Origin: Caldilineaceae bacterium
GTDB taxonomy: Bacteria; Chloroflexota; Anaerolineae; Caldilineales; Caldilineaceae
Reading direction: 5' to 3'
NCBI GenBank assembly: GCA_014879855.1
Contig: JACSRH010000445.1
Coordinates: 1 to 7,193 of the forward strand
DNA: 7,193 bases
Shown: in pieces, positions 1-6,533 of the stretch
How positions within the stretch are numbered: position 1 is the stretch's first letter
Layout: every line of letters begins with the position of its first letter
Program-made: the position numbers and the translations under genes
Notes under the pieces: generated by a model
Told to the model about the DNA's origin: nothing
Seen by the model: only the letters and a program-made list of their open reading frames with translations
The model's database searches: none

Positions 1-89
1 CTAGCGCCACTGTCTAGCGCGACATGCCTACGCAAGCCAGCAGTCAGAAACTGGGTTTTTGAGGCACTCGGTTGCTGTCATCCCCTCTG

Positions 90-2231
90 TTACCGCTCGA
101 TGAACGGTAAATATCCCAGGTTGCTGTAACAGCGAATCTCAATTGCCAAACGCCGTTCGACCGCAAACGGCGTTGTGCTGTCGACGATGCCGTTCAGCAC
201 AAATTCTGCCTTGGCAGGCGATTGCCAGGATCCAGCCGCGTCTGGCGCCAGCGTAAATGTCACAGTCGTCGGCACGCTGTCGTCTGGCGATGTTGCCGAC
301 AGCCAGTTCACCTGCGACGGCCATTCGATTGCGGGCGTAGCCGGGTTCTGGTCGCCGGCGCTCGATCCTGGCCCGCCTGGCGCCGTGATAGCAGCCGTGA
401 AGGTGCTGCTGATTGTCCCCAACACCTGGATCCGCGGCAGCGCGGCCGGCAGCAACGAACGGCAATCGGGAGAGGCAGACGTAGACTGCAAGATCAGGCT
501 GATGCTGCTCGGACGCAGTGCAATTCCGTCCGTCACCTCGACAATCACCGGGATCGTGATCGGTGTATTGGCCACGAGCGGGTTTGAAGAGATGACTACG
601 AGATTCGTGCCATAGGTCGGCGTAAAGACGCTGGCGCTGGGCAGGATCGGCAGCGCGTCCGCCTCGACTGCCATGCCTGCCTCGACTGCCACGCCTGCCT
701 CGACTGCCATGGACGCTGGCAACAACGTCCTGGCATCGACGCTGACCGCCAACGAAGCCGGTGTGGTCGGGCCAGACGGCACGACCTGGAGCAGGCTCGT
801 CGCGGGCGCCAGCCGGATAAAAAGCGGGATCGGGAGCGCACGTGTGTTGTTGCTGAGTGTGACCTGCAGCGGCGTAGAGATGGCGCCGGACGGCACGGAA
901 AAACGCAGCGTGGTGGGGTTAGCTGTCAGGCGATCTCGCCCTAGCCGGTCGAGATTTCCCATCACGAGCGTGCGGCGGTTGGTGGGGGTGGTCAAGGTGG
1001 TCGAAAGCGTGCTCGAGGACTGGGGATCGGTGAAGATCGTGATAGCATTGTCGCGGATCACGGCGACCTCATCCTTGCCATCGTCGTCCACATCGCCGCT
1101 GGCGCCAAAGCGATAGCCGTTGTCCGCGTCCAGCCGGGCTTCGAAGTTGATCGCCGGGTCCGCGCCGAGGTTGCTGCTGAAGAGCCGCGGCCGTGCATCG
1201 CCAGACGGCACATCGCGCAGCAGGAAGATCTCCTGGTCGCCGCCGGCCGTCACATCGGCGAGAAAAGTGACGCGTGGGGCAGGCAAGTTACTGCGCAAAA
1301 ATATATCCTCCAGCTGGTTGACTGCTTTGTAGCGGCGCACCACCAGCGACGCTGCCGGCGGCCCCACGCGACGCACAGCCACCAATTCCTGCACAGGTCT
1401 GGTTGGCTCGACATTGCCGATGGCGACATCTTGCCACGGGCGCGAGCTGCTTTCTTCGTTCCAGAAGCGCGCCAGCACGTTGTTCGCTTCGCGACGGAAG
1501 ATGCTCAGGATGCCCCGGTCCTCGTTGACGAGCACAATTTCCGCCTGCCCGTCGCCGTCGAGGTCGCCCACGGCCATGTCCGACCATAGCTCGCGCACTG
1601 AAACATCGGTCAGCGGCAGCCAGAGGCGGCCTCCTTCCGATGGGACGGGTTGATAGAAGACCTGAATACGCGTGCGCGTCTGGCTGCCTGGCTCGCGATA
1701 GACGACGACAAACTCCAGGGTGGCCGGGTTGCTGTCCAGGTTGCCCACGTCGAGCAGGAGCGGCTGGCCCGGCAGCAGCAACGCAAACAGTTGCTCCCAA
1801 TAGATGCCGCCGATCTGGTTGTCGGGGTCGATATCCGTGGTGGTCACCACTGGATCGTAGATTTTGAGCAGCCCATTTTCGGCAAAGGCGAGGATTTCGT
1901 CATCGCCGTCGCCGTTGACATCGCCGACTGTGGCGTTGTACCAGCCAGCGTCTGGGCTGCGAAAGACGACAGGCGGCAGATTGTTCGGCGTCTGTGGATC
2001 ATAGACGCGGATATAGCCGTCGGCATCGATGTAGACAATCTCCTCTTCGCGATTGAGTGTATCGACGGCCTGCACGCCTTCTTGTGCGGCCGCTGGCTGC
2101 GCCAATGTCAATCCAAGACTTAGCGCGCAGCCAACCGCGAGGAGCAACCGCCAAAGCCAAAAAACCGAGCTTCTCGAGGAAACGCGGTTTTTTGGGGCGA
2201 AGGCTGACGGTTCGTAAATGGGGCCTGTCAA
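90..2231 (-). CDS. Secreted FG-GAP/VCBS repeat protein with BACON-like C-terminal domains
   Basis: Predicted 713-residue exported protein of unknown function. The N-terminus has a basic stretch (R16, R20, R28), a hydrophobic core at about 29-45 and an AAAQ|E signal-peptidase-like site near residue 50. The first half is an FG-GAP/VCBS-type propeller, with calcium-loop motifs DVNGDGDDE (104-112), DLDGDGQAE (223-231) and DVDDDGKDE (380-388), plus degenerate blades such as VGNLDSN and IGNVEPT. From about 435 it changes to Ser/Thr/Pro-rich beta-sandwich sequence (LTANPTTLRFSVPSG, then a second module at about 600-703) resembling BACON/Ig-like domains. It ends in YLPFIER, like tails I recall on Chloroflexota secreted proteins. 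The start is TTG at 2231-2229: it has a suitably spaced AGGA, and no ATG or GTG lies between it and the signal peptide. It begins 30 bases after the pyrB stop, so co-transcription is likely. Export and fold class are well supported; the ligand is unknown. Confidence 0.88.
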   Translation of the reverse strand: MTGPIYEPSAFAPKNRVSSRSSVFWLWRLLLAVGCALSLGLTLAQPAAAQEGVQAVDTLNREEEIVYIDADGYIRVYDPQTPNNLPPVVFRSPDAGWYNATVGDVNGDGDDEILAFAENGLLKIYDPVVTTTDIDPDNQIGGIYWEQLFALLLPGQPLLLDVGNLDSNPATLEFVVVYREPGSQTRTRIQVFYQPVPSEGGRLWLPLTDVSVRELWSDMAVGDLDGDGQAEIVLVNEDRGILSIFRREANNVLARFWNEESSSRPWQDVAIGNVEPTRPVQELVAVRRVGPPAASLVVRRYKAVNQLEDIFLRSNLPAPRVTFLADVTAGGDQEIFLLRDVPSGDARPRLFSSNLGADPAINFEARLDADNGYRFGASGDVDDDGKDEVAVIRDNAITIFTDPQSSSTLSTTLTTPTNRRTLVMGNLDRLGRDRLTANPTTLRFSVPSGAISTPLQVTLSNNTRALPIPLFIRLAPATSLLQVVPSGPTTPASLAVSVDARTLLPASMAVEAGVAVEAGMAVEADALPILPSASVFTPTYGTNLVVISSNPLVANTPITIPVIVEVTDGIALRPSSISLILQSTSASPDCRSLLPAALPRIQVLGTISSTFTAAITAPGGPGSSAGDQNPATPAIEWPSQVNWLSATSPDDSVPTTVTFTLAPDAAGSWQSPAKAEFVLNGIVDSTTPFAVERRLAIEIRCYSNLGYLPFIER
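661..714 (-). repeat. In-frame 18-bp triple tandem repeat in the FG-GAP gene
   Basis: Three consecutive 18-base units (661-678, 679-696, 697-714) share gcctcgactgcca and differ only at a few later positions. On the minus strand they encode MAVEAG-VAVEAG-MAVEAD (residues 508-525). The repeat sits between the first BACON-like strand set and VFTPTYGTNLVVISS. Because 18 is divisible by three, copy-number change would keep the frame. Confidence 0.9.
2157..2195 (-). terminator. Terminator-like hairpin inside the first codons of the FG-GAP gene
   Basis: CCAAAAAACCG (2157-2167) and CGGTTTTTTGG (2185-2195) form a perfect 11-bp inverted repeat. On the minus-strand RNA the inner 17 bases extend it by one mismatch and five further pairs (one a G-U), leaving a 5-base loop. 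The A6/U6 arrangement is what bidirectional intrinsic terminators look like. Here the sequence is also codons 13-25 of the signal-peptide region, starting 37 bases inside the reading frame. It may attenuate read-through from the pyr genes or fold over the early coding region. The structure is seen directly; termination is inferred. Confidence 0.4.
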
Positions 2232-2240
2232 GCTTGTTTG

Positions 2241-2245
2241 TCCTG
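2241..2245 (-). promoter_or_regulatory. Ribosome binding site supporting a TTG start of the FG-GAP gene
   Basis: On the minus strand CAGGA lies 9 bases upstream of TTG at 2231. It falls in the 30-base gap after the pyrB stop. It decides the start, because no ATG or GTG is available before the signal peptide. Confidence 0.6.
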
Positions 2246-2261
2246 TTTCAGTACTTAAAAT

Positions 2262-3239
2262 TTACGCCTTGCCGAGCACAGCCGCCAACAGCGCCATGCG
2301 GATATACATGCCATTGCGCATCTGGCGGAAGTAGGCGGCGCGTGGGTCGCTGTCCACCGCGTAGCTGATCTCATTGATGCGCGGCAGCGGGTGCATGACG
2401 ATCATGCGCTGCTTGGCGCGCTCCATCAACGCCGGATCGACGACATAACGATCCTTGACCTGGTCATATTCTGCTAAATCCGTGAAGCGCTCCTTCTGGA
2501 CGCGCGTCACGTAAAGCACATCCACATCGCCGATGATGTCGTGCACGTCTTCGCGCTGTTCGTAGGTGTGGCCGTTGGCATTCACCACGTCGAGCTCATC
2601 CGCGGGCATGCGCAGATTCTCCGGGCTGACAAAAACGAATTCGACGGGATAATTGACGAGCAGCTTGGTCAGGCTGTGCACCGTGCGTCCAAACTTGAGG
2701 TCGCCGACCATCGCCACCTTGAGTCCTTCCACCCTGCCTAACCCTTCGACAATTGTGTAAAGGTCGAGCAGCGCCTGGGTGGGGTGTTCGCCCACACCGT
2801 CGCCGGCGTTGATGATAGGCTTGCTGGCATAGTGCGCCGCGGTCGCGGCCGACCCCACGTCGGGATGGCGGATCACGATGAGGTCGGCGTAGCTTTCCAA
2901 GGTGCGCACCGTGTCTGGCAAGCTCTCGCCTTTTGTCACCGAGCTGTACTGCACGTTATTGATCGGGATGACCTGACCGCCCAATCGCAACATCGCCGCC
3001 ATAAAGCTGGAACTGGTGCGCGTGCTCGGTTCGTAGAAGAGGTTGGCCAGGATCTTGCCTTGCAACAGATCCGCGCTGCCAAAGCGTTCGACCAAAATCT
3101 TCATTTCGTTGCCGACGCCGAGAATGTAGTCAAGTTTTGGACGGTCGAACTGGCTGACGCTGATGATGTCCTGCCCATAAAAGCCATTGCTGACGCGATT
3201 GGCGGCCATGTTGTCCACCTGTTTCATTTTGGTTTCCAT
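2262..3239 (-). CDS. pyrB: Aspartate carbamoyltransferase catalytic chain (CAD-like)
   Basis: Catalyses carbamoyl phosphate + L-aspartate to N-carbamoyl-L-aspartate, the committed step of pyrimidine synthesis in the cytoplasm. Residue numbers here count from the upstream ATG at 3266. The carbamoyl-phosphate loop FYEPSTRT (77-84), the mobile-loop lysine K112 (SVTKGES), IRHP (132-135), GEHPTQALLD (159-168), GDLKFGRTVHS (188-198), TRVQKERF (254-261) and HPLPR (292-296) are all present, so the enzyme should be active. From ATG 3239 it has 325 residues, a normal length. I prefer this start over 3266 because AGGAG lies 11 bases before it, while 3266 has no ribosome site and would begin almost at the predicted transcript end. 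The C-terminus (DSDPRAAYFRQ, NGMYIRMALLA) is strikingly like animal CAD. It is downstream of pyrC; no pyrI is visible. Confidence 0.97.
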   Translation of the reverse strand: METKMKQVDNMAANRVSNGFYGQDIISVSQFDRPKLDYILGVGNEMKILVERFGSADLLQGKILANLFYEPSTRTSSSFMAAMLRLGGQVIPINNVQYSSVTKGESLPDTVRTLESYADLIVIRHPDVGSAATAAHYASKPIINAGDGVGEHPTQALLDLYTIVEGLGRVEGLKVAMVGDLKFGRTVHSLTKLLVNYPVEFVFVSPENLRMPADELDVVNANGHTYEQREDVHDIIGDVDVLYVTRVQKERFTDLAEYDQVKDRYVVDPALMERAKQRMIVMHPLPRINEISYAVDSDPRAAYFRQMRNGMYIRMALLAAVLGKA

Positions 3240-3250
3240 AAGAAACGTTG

Positions 3251-3255
3251 CTCCT
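3251..3255 (-). promoter_or_regulatory. Ribosome binding site of pyrB
   Basis: Minus-strand AGGAG lies 11 bases before ATG 3239. It falls inside the longer reading frame that would begin at 3266, which argues for the shorter PyrB. Confidence 0.6.
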
Positions 3256-3283
3256 GATGAAATCATAGAAATACCATTAAAAA

Positions 3284-3289
3284 ATTATA
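3284..3289 (-). promoter_or_regulatory. Possible pyrB promoter (-10 TATAAT)
   Basis: A perfect TATAAT on the minus strand sits in an AT-rich stretch of the pyrC-pyrB gap. It would start transcription near 3277, about 38 bases before ATG 3239, with the ribosome site in between. No good -35 is seen at 17 bases (TACTTT), so it is weak evidence for a second promoter inside the pyr cluster. Confidence 0.35.
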
Positions 3290-3326
3290 ACGAGACCAAC
3301 CAGCAAAAAGTAGAGTGTGGATCGAG

Positions 3327-3353
3327 CGGATTTGACGGGGTTTGCACGGATTT
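3327..3353. repeat. Short CGGATTT repeats in the pyrC-pyrB gap
   Basis: CGGATTT occurs at 3327-3333 and 3347-3353, with the related CGGGGTTT at 3336-3343 between them, giving units of about 9-11 bases. The pattern resembles the dispersed intergenic CACGGATTT-type repeats I recall from many environmental genomes. The resemblance is from memory; the local repetition is seen. Confidence 0.4.
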
Positions 3354-3369
3354 CATGTGAAACCGCCCC

Positions 3370-4518
<1,149 letters not shown>

Positions 4519-4525
4519 TGGTTGA

Positions 4526-4530
4526 TCCTC
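4526..4530 (-). promoter_or_regulatory. Ribosome binding site of pyrC
   Basis: Minus-strand GAGGA (within TGAGGAT) lies 7 bases before ATG 4518, which fixes the start. Confidence 0.65.
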
Positions 4531-4642
4531 ACAAATCGCAACCCTGAATCACGGGCGAGAGGCGCGGTGCGAGGGGCGCCGCCGACACCCAAAACGGTTA
4601 CTGCTAAATCGCCCTCAAAAAAGCAAACACAGCGGCGATCTT

Positions 4643-4657
4643 GCTACACATTGTAGC
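4643..4657. promoter_or_regulatory. 15-bp palindrome over the pyrC -10, operator candidate
   Basis: GCTACA-CAT-TGTAGC is a perfect 6-bp inverted repeat with a 3-base centre. It covers the proposed -10 box and the expected transcription start of pyrC. A dimeric repressor site would look like this; the regulator is unknown. Confidence 0.3.
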
Positions 4658-4679
4658 CGGAACGCCGCGATCCGCCCAA
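4650..4679 (-). promoter_or_regulatory. Possible pyrC promoter
   Basis: On the minus strand TTGGGC (4674-4679) and TACAAT (4650-4655) are 18 bases apart. Transcription would start near 4643, giving a leader of about 125 bases. The -10 is good and the -35 matches only TTG, so confidence is modest. Confidence 0.35.
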
Positions 4680-4708
4680 ACACGCCAAAGTCCAGGATGT
4701 GTCCTGAG

Positions 4709-4757
4709 CCGGCGCGGGCGGCTATGTCTCCGGCGCGGGTGGCTATGTCTCCGGCGC
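4709..4757. repeat. 21-bp tandem direct repeat in the divergent promoter region
   Basis: Two adjacent 21-base units (4709-4729 and 4730-4750) begin CCGGCGCGGG and end GGCTATGTCT, differing at one base (C/T at unit position 11). A third partial unit, CCGGCGC, follows at 4751-4757. The period equals two helical turns, so repeated sites would lie on one face of the DNA. It is roughly 50 bases from each proposed promoter. Confidence 0.85.
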
Positions 4758-4789
4758 CCTTGTTCCCCGCGTCTTTGGCCGGCCTGAAC

Positions 4790-4801
4790 TATGGTATAGT
4801 A
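4790..4801 (+). promoter_or_regulatory. Extended -10 promoter of the SH3/propeller gene
   Basis: TATGGTATAGTA contains TG-n-TATAGT (TATAGT at 4795-4800). The start would be near 4807, 36 bases before the ATG. No clear -35 is seen at the usual distance, as is common for extended -10 promoters. The same 12 bases recur at 6437-6448 before the WYL gene. Confidence 0.6.
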
Positions 4802-4828
4802 AAACCGGGCACTCAAATTGTATGGATT

Positions 4829-4833
4829 AGGAG
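4829..4833 (+). promoter_or_regulatory. Ribosome binding site of the SH3/propeller gene
   Basis: AGGAG lies 9 bases before ATG 4843, which fixes the start. Confidence 0.7.
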
Positions 4834-4842
4834 AAGACGAAT

Positions 4843-6192
4843 ATGCGCACTCGGTTTACTTTGATCCTCCTGGTTTCTTGTCTGCTGACCGTATGCCTGG
4901 CGGCCCGCGCGTGGGCGCAGGACGCAGCGACGCCAACAACGCCCGCGACGCCGCCCGCGCCCCCACGCGCGGTTAACGTCGTCGCCACTGTGGAAACTGG
5001 CGGGCCGCGCTTGCGTGTGCGCGGCGAACCCGCTCTGGCCGCGCCGATCGTGGCGCGCTTGACCAATGGGAGCGTCGTTGAGGTGCTGGCAAGCGATGCG
5101 ACGCGTGGCTGGGTGCTCGTGCCGCTCTCCGATGCGGCCACGCCCTATGGCTGGGTCTCGACCACCTATCTCCGGCTCAGTGCGCCGGTGACAATGCTGC
5201 CAGTAGCGACGGCCACGCCATCCGCCCCTTTGCCGCCACCCTCCTTGACGCCAACCTCCACCGTGACGGCGACGCTGGAGGCGGCTCTCACTGCCACGCC
5301 GGTTGAGGTCGTCGTGGCGCCGCCGGCTCCCTCTGGTCTTTATGGCAAACTGGCCGTGCCTGTGTTCGACGAGCAGCGCAAGACCTACGATGTGTGGCTG
5401 GTCAACGCCGACGGCAGCGAACTGCGCCGGGTGGTGGAAGAAGCCAGCTCTCCCGCGCTCAGCGATGATGGCGCGCTGCTCGCGTATCGCCGCTGGAAGG
5501 TGGACGACCGCGGCATTGTCGTGGCGAATGCGGACGGCAGCCAACCGCTGCGCGTCACCGACAAGCTGGAAGATGTGTTGCCTTCCTTTTCGCCCGACCG
5601 CACCAAAGTGGCTTTTTCGACGTATCGCTGGGGCGACCGCAAGCACCGGCTCTACTACGCCTGGACTGACGAACAGAACAAGGTTGCCTGGGAATGGGGC
5701 AATGGCGGCATCTTTGGCGAAGATCCCTACTGGATGAGTGACGGTCGCATCCTGTTTCATGTGACGCGTCCTGAGCGCGCCGCAGAAGAACTGTGGAGCA
5801 TGGATGGACGCACCGGCGAGAAGCGCACGCTGCTCTACATCACCACGTCGATCCGGGCGCCAGCCGTGGCCCCCAACAACCGCACTGTGGCTTACATGGC
5901 ATTTGTCGATGGCAACTGGGATCTGTACACCTTCGATCTCGTCGACCGCACAGTCACACGCCTGACGGATGATCCGGCCGAGGATGGCCTGCCGGTTTTT
6001 TCGCCTAACGGCGAATCTATCGCATTCGTAAGCAATCGCGACGGCGCGTGGGGACTCTGGCGCATGGCGCCGGACGGCAGCGCGGCTCGGCTGATCGTCA
6101 CCCTGCCCGGCCCCGTCGATGGCCGCGTCGAGTTCGAGCCGGAGTATTTGAATCACGGTTGGCTGGAAGAGCAGATCGATTGGAGTTGGTAG
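4843..6192 (+). CDS. Secreted SH3b-domain protein with a TolB/PD40-like beta-propeller
   Basis: A 449-residue predicted extracytoplasmic protein. Residues 1-26 are a signal peptide (basic MRTR, hydrophobic core, cleavage near AWAQ|D); C18 lacks a proper lipobox. After a Pro/Thr-rich stretch comes a bacterial SH3 domain at about 44-112 (LRVRGEPALAAPIVARL, WVLVPL, GWVSTTYL), typically a cell-wall or peptide-binding module. A low-complexity Pro/Thr linker (about 113-163) follows. About six WD40-like/PD40 blades fill 165-449, with repeated phrases such as VNADGSELRRV, ANADGSQPLRVTD, FSPDRTKVAFST, FSPNGESIAFVSNRDG and MAPDGSAARLI. This is the fold of the TolB propeller, but there is no TolB N-terminal domain and no Tol-Pal neighbours. 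The function is unknown; a surface binding or sensing role is plausible. It has its own promoter, diverges from pyrC and is probably monocistronic. Confidence 0.92.
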   Translation: MRTRFTLILLVSCLLTVCLAARAWAQDAATPTTPATPPAPPRAVNVVATVETGGPRLRVRGEPALAAPIVARLTNGSVVEVLASDATRGWVLVPLSDAATPYGWVSTTYLRLSAPVTMLPVATATPSAPLPPPSLTPTSTVTATLEAALTATPVEVVVAPPAPSGLYGKLAVPVFDEQRKTYDVWLVNADGSELRRVVEEASSPALSDDGALLAYRRWKVDDRGIVVANADGSQPLRVTDKLEDVLPSFSPDRTKVAFSTYRWGDRKHRLYYAWTDEQNKVAWEWGNGGIFGEDPYWMSDGRILFHVTRPERAAEELWSMDGRTGEKRTLLYITTSIRAPAVAPNNRTVAYMAFVDGNWDLYTFDLVDRTVTRLTDDPAEDGLPVFSPNGESIAFVSNRDGAWGLWRMAPDGSAARLIVTLPGPVDGRVEFEPEYLNHGWLEEQIDWSW

Positions 6193-6193
6193 C

Positions 6194-6258
6194 GCGCCGG
6201 CGGTGCGAGGTGGCGGCGGCTCCCACGCTTGCCCCGTGCCACCTCGCACCGCCGGCGC
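6194..6258 (+). terminator. Perfect 21-bp inverted repeat, likely terminator or palindromic repeat element
   Basis: The arms 6194-6214 (starting GCGCCGGCGG) and 6238-6258 (ending CCGCCGGCGC) are perfectly complementary over 21 bp, with a 23-base spacer. The left arm begins one base after the TAG stop. The stem is very GC-rich and would be stable in RNA, but only CATTTCCC follows, so it lacks a proper U-tract. It may be a non-canonical terminator, an mRNA 3-prime-end stabiliser or a copy of a REP-like element. Confidence 0.5.
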
Positions 6259-6318
6259 CATTTCCCTGGCGCTCGGTTCCGCGCAAAGTTCATTCCGCCA
6301 ATTCAGCACATCACGAAA

Positions 6319-6379
6319 CTCACACAAAGCCACCGAGGACACAAAGGACACCATCTTCAGCTTTTCGTCTTTGTGTGAG
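6319..6379. repeat. Dispersed-repeat-like element of CACAAAGGA-type nonamers
   Basis: CTCACACAAAG (6319-6329) and CTTTGTGTGAG (6369-6379) form a perfect 11-bp inverted repeat. The left side contains three 9-base units related to CACAAAGGA (CACAAAGCC, ACCGAGGAC, ACAAAGGAC in register). Both the composition and the spurious peptide (THKATEDTKDT, or SFVSSVALCE on the other strand) match a class of intergenic repeats I remember from many environmental bacterial genomes. Family membership is recall; the structure is seen. Confidence 0.55.
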
Positions 6380-6436
6380 ACCCAATCTTGAAATAGTGAA
6401 ATTATAAAGGCCCACGGGTTTCCCCGCGGCTTACAA

Positions 6437-6448
6437 TATGGTATAGTA
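6437..6448 (+). promoter_or_regulatory. Extended -10 promoter of the WYL regulator
   Basis: TATGGTATAGTA (TG-n-TATAGT, TATAGT at 6442-6447) is identical over 12 bases to the element at 4790-4801. The start would be near 6454, about 80 bases before ATG 6534. No convincing -35 is seen. Confidence 0.55.
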
Positions 6449-6533
6449 GCGCTACGCTGCTTCCTGCCGGGCCTCACTGGAAACCTTGACAACCAGCCGC
6501 CGACCCGCTCCACAGCCTACACGGATCGCCGCT

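Larger units (their letters stand above)
4519..4842. other. Divergent intergenic region between pyrC and the SH3/propeller gene
   Basis: This 324-base stretch holds no gene I can support. From left to right it contains the pyrC ribosome site, a GC-rich patch with GCGGTGCGAGG (4564-4574, seen again at 6200-6210), an A6 tract at 4617-4622, a 15-bp palindrome over the likely pyrC -10, a 21-bp tandem repeat, and the extended -10 and ribosome site of the rightward gene. I see no clear PyrR site or attenuator terminator in the pyrC leader. Confidence 0.7.
6193..6533. other. Intergenic region between the propeller gene and the WYL gene
   Basis: This 341-base stretch has no supportable gene. It holds a perfect 21-bp inverted repeat right after the stop codon (6194-6258), a 9-bp-unit element with an 11-bp inverted repeat (6319-6379), an AT-rich patch (about 6388-6408) and a TATGGTATAGTA promoter (6437-6448). 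An 80-base leader with no clear ribosome site then leads to the WYL start. A short reading frame across the repeats is judged spurious. Confidence 0.7.

Noticed and set aside
1..24. CTAGCGC twice and TGTC-N6-GACA at the left edge
   Set aside because: Very short words at the window end with no context; could be chance.
38..60. CAGT/ACTG hairpin followed by GGTTTTT on the plus strand
   Set aside because: A 4-bp stem is too weak for a terminator, and it points the wrong way for the FG-GAP gene.
1288..1800. 170-codon minus-strand frame within the FG-GAP gene
   Set aside because: It is out of frame with clear FG-GAP calcium loops on the same strand and is Arg/Ala/Gly-rich; a shadow frame.
3240..3266. 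Nine-residue N-terminal extension of PyrB from ATG 3266
   Set aside because: No ribosome site precedes it, the AGGAG for ATG 3239 lies within it, and the extra residues are not needed for the fold.
4608..4639. Possible attenuator in the pyrC leader: ATCGCC / GGCGAT arms near an A6 tract
   Set aside because: The stem is only 6 bp with a 20-base loop, and on the transcribed strand the U-tract falls inside the loop, not after the stem. It does not make a terminator.
4709..4757. CRISPR-like array
   Set aside because: The units are directly adjacent with no spacers and only two are complete.
6203..6391. 62-codon plus-strand frame after the propeller gene
   Set aside because: It reads straight through the 21-bp inverted repeat and the nonamer element; the peptide reflects the repeats.
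4813..6513. 566-codon open frame on the minus strand opposite the SH3/propeller gene
   Set aside because: It is longer than the sense gene, but its product is Arg/His/Ala-rich with no recognisable domain, it runs through both intergenic repeats, and the sense strand has a signal peptide, SH3 and propeller motifs with promoter and ribosome site. It is a by-product of GC-rich codon use.
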